The translations under genes were made by a program, and so were the position numbers. The notes below the pieces were generated by a model. The model was given only the letters and a program-made list of their open reading frames with translations. It was not told the origin of the DNA and did no database searches. This document shows, in pieces, positions 61,601 through 64,000 of a stretch of 64,000 nucleotides of DNA. Within the stretch, counting starts at the first letter, position 1. Each line of letters opens with the position of its first letter. This DNA is from DATKMK01 sp035541895 (GTDB taxonomy: Bacteria > Desulfobacterota > Binatia > HRBIN30 > JACQVA1): the NCBI GenBank assembly GCA_035541895.1, contig DATKMK010000114.1:1-64000 (forward strand), in the 5' to 3' direction.

Positions 61601-64000
61601 GTCCCGAATGCGATCGTGCCGGCCGGCTCGATCATTAGTCAGGATCCGGCTGGCGGAACTCTCGTTCCGCTGGCGACGGCGGTCGACATGCTGGTCTCCG
61701 TCGGCGCGGTTTCGCTCGACGGTTTGACCTCGATCATCGTCGAACCAACGGCACCGTTGATTCTCGTCGGTGAGCAGCAGACCTTCACCGCCACCGGCGT
61801 CTTCAATGACGGCACGAGTCAGAACGTGACCGGCATGGTCGGTTGGTCGAGCACCGACGGATCGGTCACATCGATTTCTCCAGTTGGCGTGGCCAGCGGT
61901 TTGTCCGACGGTTCGACCAACATCGAGGCAAACGTGAACGGCATCACCGGCAGCGCGACACTGACGGTGCGCGCGCGTGTGGCGGACGTGACGCCGCCGA
62001 TCGCGGAGATTACGACTCCAACATCCGGGGACGAAATCACGGCTCCGATCGACGTCATCGGCGCCGCTAGCGATGCAAACTTTCTCAAGTACGTGCTGGA
62101 GTATGCACCCGCAGGTGTGGACAGGTTCACCGAACTCGCCAGCGGCACGGTACCCGTCAGTAACGGTAAGCTCGGTACGCTCGACCCCACGCTGCTGCTC
62201 AACGACCTCTACACGCTCCGGCTCACCGTGTTCGATCGCGACGGCAACCAGGCGTCGGCCAGCGTCGGCGTCCAAGTCGCGCGCGAACAGAAAGTCGGAT
62301 TGTTCGCGCTCGCGTTCCAAGATCTCAACGTTGGACTGGCCGGCTTGCCGGTCACCGTCACCCGCACCTACGACAGTCGAGATAAGAGCAGCGGGGATTT
62401 CGGTGTCGGGTGGCGACTGGGAGTTCAGACCATCCGCATTCGCGCGAACCGCATACTTGGGAGCGGCTGGGTGCGCGCTCAGTCCGGTCCGGTCGTTTCC
62501 CTCTTGGCGACTGACGAGCACCGGGTCTCTGTGACGTTGGCGGACGGCAAGATTGAAGAATTCGACATGCAACTATCGCCGACGGCCGGCTTCGGCTCGC
62601 TCGATCTTACCTCGGTGATCGGCTTCGTCCCCCGTGCGGGAACGCTGGGGCACTTGGATGCGCTGGCCGGCAGCGACCTCCTGATTGTCAATGCGGGAGC
62701 GGAGGACGAGTTGGTCGACGTGAACACGCTCAACACCTACAACCCGACCCTGTTCCGCTACACCGCGACCGACGGAACTCAGTTCGAGATCGATCCCGTG
62801 GATGGGGTCAAGCGGATCATCGATCTCAACGCTAACACACTGACGTTTGGCCCGAGCGGCATCGTGCATTCGTCGGGAATCGGGGTTGCGTTCATCCGCG
62901 ACTCTGCGGGGAGAATCACAGCGATCACCGATCCCGATGGTCAAACACGGCACTATGCCTACGATCTGAACGGCGATCTGGTCAGTTCGACCGATCAAGT
63001 CGGCAACACCACACGCTACTCGTACAACGGGAGTCATGGGCTGCTCGACATCCGCGATGCGCAGGGCAACCACGCGGTGCGGAGCGAGTACGATGCGGAC
63101 GGGCGGCTGGTCGCGACCGTCGACGCGCAGGGGCACCGCATCCAGTTGAGCCACGGTCTGGACACGATGCAGGAGGTGGTGACGGACCGGAACGGCAACG
63201 TCACCGTGTTCGAGTACGACGCCGTCGGCAATGTCGTCGCCAAGACCGATGCGCTGAGCAACCGCACCGAGTTCACCTACGATGCCCGCGGCAACGAGCT
63301 GACGGAGAAGGACGCGTTGGGCCGAGTCGCGGTCAAGACCTACGACACGCAGAACAACATCCTCAGCCGCACCGACTTCGACGGCAATACCACCACCTAC
63401 ACCTACAACGCGCGAAATCAGGTGCTGACACTGACCGATCCTGAAGGACACCGGACGGCCAACGTCTACGATGCGAACGGCAACCTCGTGCAATCAACCG
63501 ATCCTGAGGGTGGACTCACAACTCATAGCTACGACGCTTCGGGCAATCGGCTATCGACCACCGACGCGCTCGGCAACGTGACGACCTACGCTTATGACAC
63601 CTTTGGGCACCGGTCTTCTCAGACAGATCCGATGGGGCACGTCAGCTCCTTTACCTCGGACGCCAAGGGTAACGTGCTATCCCAGACCCGCACGCGAACA
63701 GTGCTGGGCGGCGGGGCGCAAACCCTCACGTCACTCTTTGTCTTCGACGGAGCCGGTCGGCTGACGAAAGTCACCGATGCTCTCGGGCACAATTTGTTGG
63801 CAACCTACGATCCATCAGGGAATGGGCAAAACGTCGCGACCGTCACCGATGCCGCGGGGCGAGTCACCAGCAAGGACTACGATTCGCGGGGCGAGTTGAT
63901 TCAGACCACCTTCGCCGACCGGTCGGCGAAAGTGTCCACCTACGACCCCGAGGGGCATATCGTCAGTCAGACCAACCGCGACGGACACGTCAGCGCATTC
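58631..64000 (+). CDS. Giant secreted multidomain protein: EF-hand module, Ig-like, VCBS, PASTA and YD/RHS repeats (3' end outside window)
   Basis: 1790 codons are open from GTG 58631 to the edge. Signal peptide MRIARLMVAAFVIAALLLGS; EF-hand pair at residues 29-87 (CVGDCDGDGRVKVDELVTG), Thr/Pro linker; a cadherin/He_PIG-like domain (DPDGDALIYSLNGAPDGMTI); integrin-type FG-GAP/VCBS repeats (GDVDGDGTPEIVV, IADVDGDGTAEII); a second He_PIG-like domain; two PASTA-like units (VPVPDVVGQTQATAQRAI); an Ig BIG2-like domain; then RHS/YD repeats (YDANGNLVQSTDPEG). The module resembles the propeller protein next door but sits at the N-terminus. RHS tails often carry toxins; any such end is not visible. 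Likely a surface or secreted protein. Confidence 0.85.
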   Translation, partial: MRIARLMVAAFVIAALLLGSAPANVHAACVGDCDGDGRVKVDELVTGVNIALANLTVDACENFDADHNTRVTVDELVSGVNNALNGCPIEPTPTATATPTPTATASASPTVLAPTATLTAPPSATPTHVNQPPAFASTPITTAAVDALYTYAVVATDPDGDALIYSLNGAPDGMTIDSTTGAIAWLPLITQAGTQHPTIQVSDGHGGNATQSFRIAVTPAHANRPPTAQDDRYCVRRDQMLAVAGPGVLANDSDPDGDALAARLVAGPVKGVLDLQPGGSFNYTPSRPPPGSNEPLLKFGFTDPDGVVAYAVNQPVVVDLDKDGSPEIIFTAWNSFLQRRLIAVHGKDGSQAFSVDVYQPTAVPPLVLSQEALAAGDLDGDGFPEVVTPLTDPITGDRTQLIAFNHDGSEKWRSPSVIDHVLVDSVIGSGSGSFTKPLIANITGDANPEIVIGYVGYGPNAPLGAKFVTVFDNQGHIVWTAQGSVPSAGDGAVIAQDIDLDGNLEIVFQNDVFDHSGNLRWSATDDIGFQFAISDVAVANLDDDPFGEVVYLDIYNELYVYEHTGVRKWGPVMTVPNSYPGTTLLTVGDVDGDGTPEIVVMGDNSIAAVKPDGTVRTIPLPYSTAQPVSGRTVTIFDLNGDGKPELLYNGVVGPDDNNGTLFILDGQTGALLHSITSPRISTDGSPIIADVDGDGTAEIITPNSGFNVALRVYTAKTGAWAQARPVYNQFSYHITNVNNDGSIPAHEAINWLTPGLNNYRINVPLPQERTEDKDQFTYTANDGGLDSNIATARIDILPPNHAPTILSQPPTRAAPGVEYLYGVRAVDPDIGEVLTFSLPQSPTGMTIDAASGLIRWTPTAEQMGRQLVTAKVTDSQGQSVLQGYAIDVVPAVTVPAGAVGQTQDGAEAILTGAGLVIGSVTTTPSATVPAGHVISQEPPAGTTVPSGSPVNLVVSSGPRTVPVPDVVGQTQATAQRAITGIGLNIGRVRAVPNAIVPAGSIISQDPAGGTLVPLATAVDMLVSVGAVSLDGLTSIIVEPTAPLILVGEQQTFTATGVFNDGTSQNVTGMVGWSSTDGSVTSISPVGVASGLSDGSTNIEANVNGITGSATLTVRARVADVTPPIAEITTPTSGDEITAPIDVIGAASDANFLKYVLEYAPAGVDRFTELASGTVPVSNGKLGTLDPTLLLNDLYTLRLTVFDRDGNQASASVGVQVAREQKVGLFALAFQDLNVGLAGLPVTVTRTYDSRDKSSGDFGVGWRLGVQTIRIRANRILGSGWVRAQSGPVVSLLATDEHRVSVTLADGKIEEFDMQLSPTAGFGSLDLTSVIGFVPRAGTLGHLDALAGSDLLIVNAGAEDELVDVNTLNTYNPTLFRYTATDGTQFEIDPVDGVKRIIDLNANTLTFGPSGIVHSSGIGVAFIRDSAGRITAITDPDGQTRHYAYDLNGDLVSSTDQVGNTTRYSYNGSHGLLDIRDAQGNHAVRSEYDADGRLVATVDAQGHRIQLSHGLDTMQEVVTDRNGNVTVFEYDAVGNVVAKTDALSNRTEFTYDARGNELTEKDALGRVAVKTYDTQNNILSRTDFDGNTTTYTYNARNQVLTLTDPEGHRTANVYDANGNLVQSTDPEGGLTTHSYDASGNRLSTTDALGNVTTYAYDTFGHRSSQTDPMGHVSSFTSDAKGNVLSQTRTRTVLGGGAQTLTSLFVFDGAGRLTKVTDALGHNLLATYDPSGNGQNVATVTDAAGRVTSKDYDSRGELIQTTFADRSAKVSTYDPEGHIVSQTNRDGHVSAF

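Noticed and set aside
59831..62572. Long minus-strand frame (913 codons) within the giant secreted gene
   Set aside because: The plus-strand frame has signal peptide, VCBS, PASTA and RHS patterns. The minus frame is its antisense with low-complexity Arg/Asp content.
58631..64000. Reading the RHS-containing protein as a polymorphic toxin
   Set aside because: RHS/YD repeats alone do not show a toxin; the C-terminus, the RHS core cleavage motif and any immunity gene lie outside the window.
1..64000. CRISPR array or tandem array with unique spacers
   Set aside because: Repeats found are degenerate word arrays or hairpins. None has a fixed repeat with evenly sized unique spacers, and no cas gene is present.

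Overview
The window is GC-rich bacterial chromosome with densely packed genes on both strands. No phage, insertion sequence, CRISPR array, tRNA or rRNA gene was seen. The cell is Gram-negative: it has an LPS heptose-nucleotide enzyme (RfaE2), lipoproteins and an outer-membrane beta-barrel protein. Acyl-CoA dehydrogenases, a Rieske ring-hydroxylating dioxygenase and a luciferase-like F420-type oxidoreductase occur together. Two proteins carry a Cys-flanked EF-hand pair built on VDELV..VN.AL. I infer an uncultured deltaproteobacterial-grade lineage such as Candidatus Binatia (Desulfobacterota_B). This placement rests on gene content and memory, not on a search.

Layout. 1-6252 (-): a giant partial signalling protein with zinc ribbons, a class III nucleotide cyclase, a STAND-type ATPase, an alpha-helical region and tandem SnoaL/NTF2-like units. 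Five short GC-rich, mostly palindromic elements are inserted in frame. 6984-8950 (+): acyl-CoA dehydrogenase and exonuclease III. 9028-12483 (-): a tight operon of lipoprotein, TPR/beta-barrel protein and FecR-domain protein. 12672-19751: mostly single housekeeping or redox genes (EamA exporter, SDR, S4 protein, isochorismatase-like protein, peroxiredoxin, LLM oxidoreductase, CDGSH protein, NUDIX, methyltransferase, thioredoxin-TPR). 19809-22877 (+): GH38 alpha-mannosidase. 22881-25024 (-): operon of VOC protein and Rieske dioxygenase alpha and beta subunits. 25183-27552 (+): PilB-like ATPase fused to zinc ribbons and a receiver domain. 27568-31645: phosphatase, BaiN-like flavoprotein, LeuC and LeuD. 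31806-32834 (+): a lower-GC patch with an orphan DNA-methylase-like gene. 32809-39512 (-): AddB-AddA helicase-nuclease. 39595-44022 (+): HExxH lipoprotein, then cmk-like, RelA/SpoT and RidA genes. 44032-45456: L28, an SCP2-like protein and RfaE2. 45604-49405 (+): overlapping glycan/lipid cluster of deacetylase, glycosyltransferase, GNAT and acyltransferase. 49470-57153 (-): two paralogous giant secreted proteins with Cys-rich inserts, and a secreted propeller protein with a C-terminal EF-hand module. 57416-58546 (+): acyl-CoA dehydrogenase. 58631-64000 (+): a giant secreted multidomain protein with an N-terminal EF-hand module that ends in YD/RHS repeats and leaves the window.

The most unusual parts are the cell-surface block at 49-64 kb (paralogous Cys-rich proteins plus the shared EF-hand module), the inserts in the cyclase gene, the lipoprotein/TPR-barrel/FecR operon, and the PilB-receiver fusion. 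Several families of short low-complexity repeats sit at gene ends and sometimes encode the final residues of a protein.
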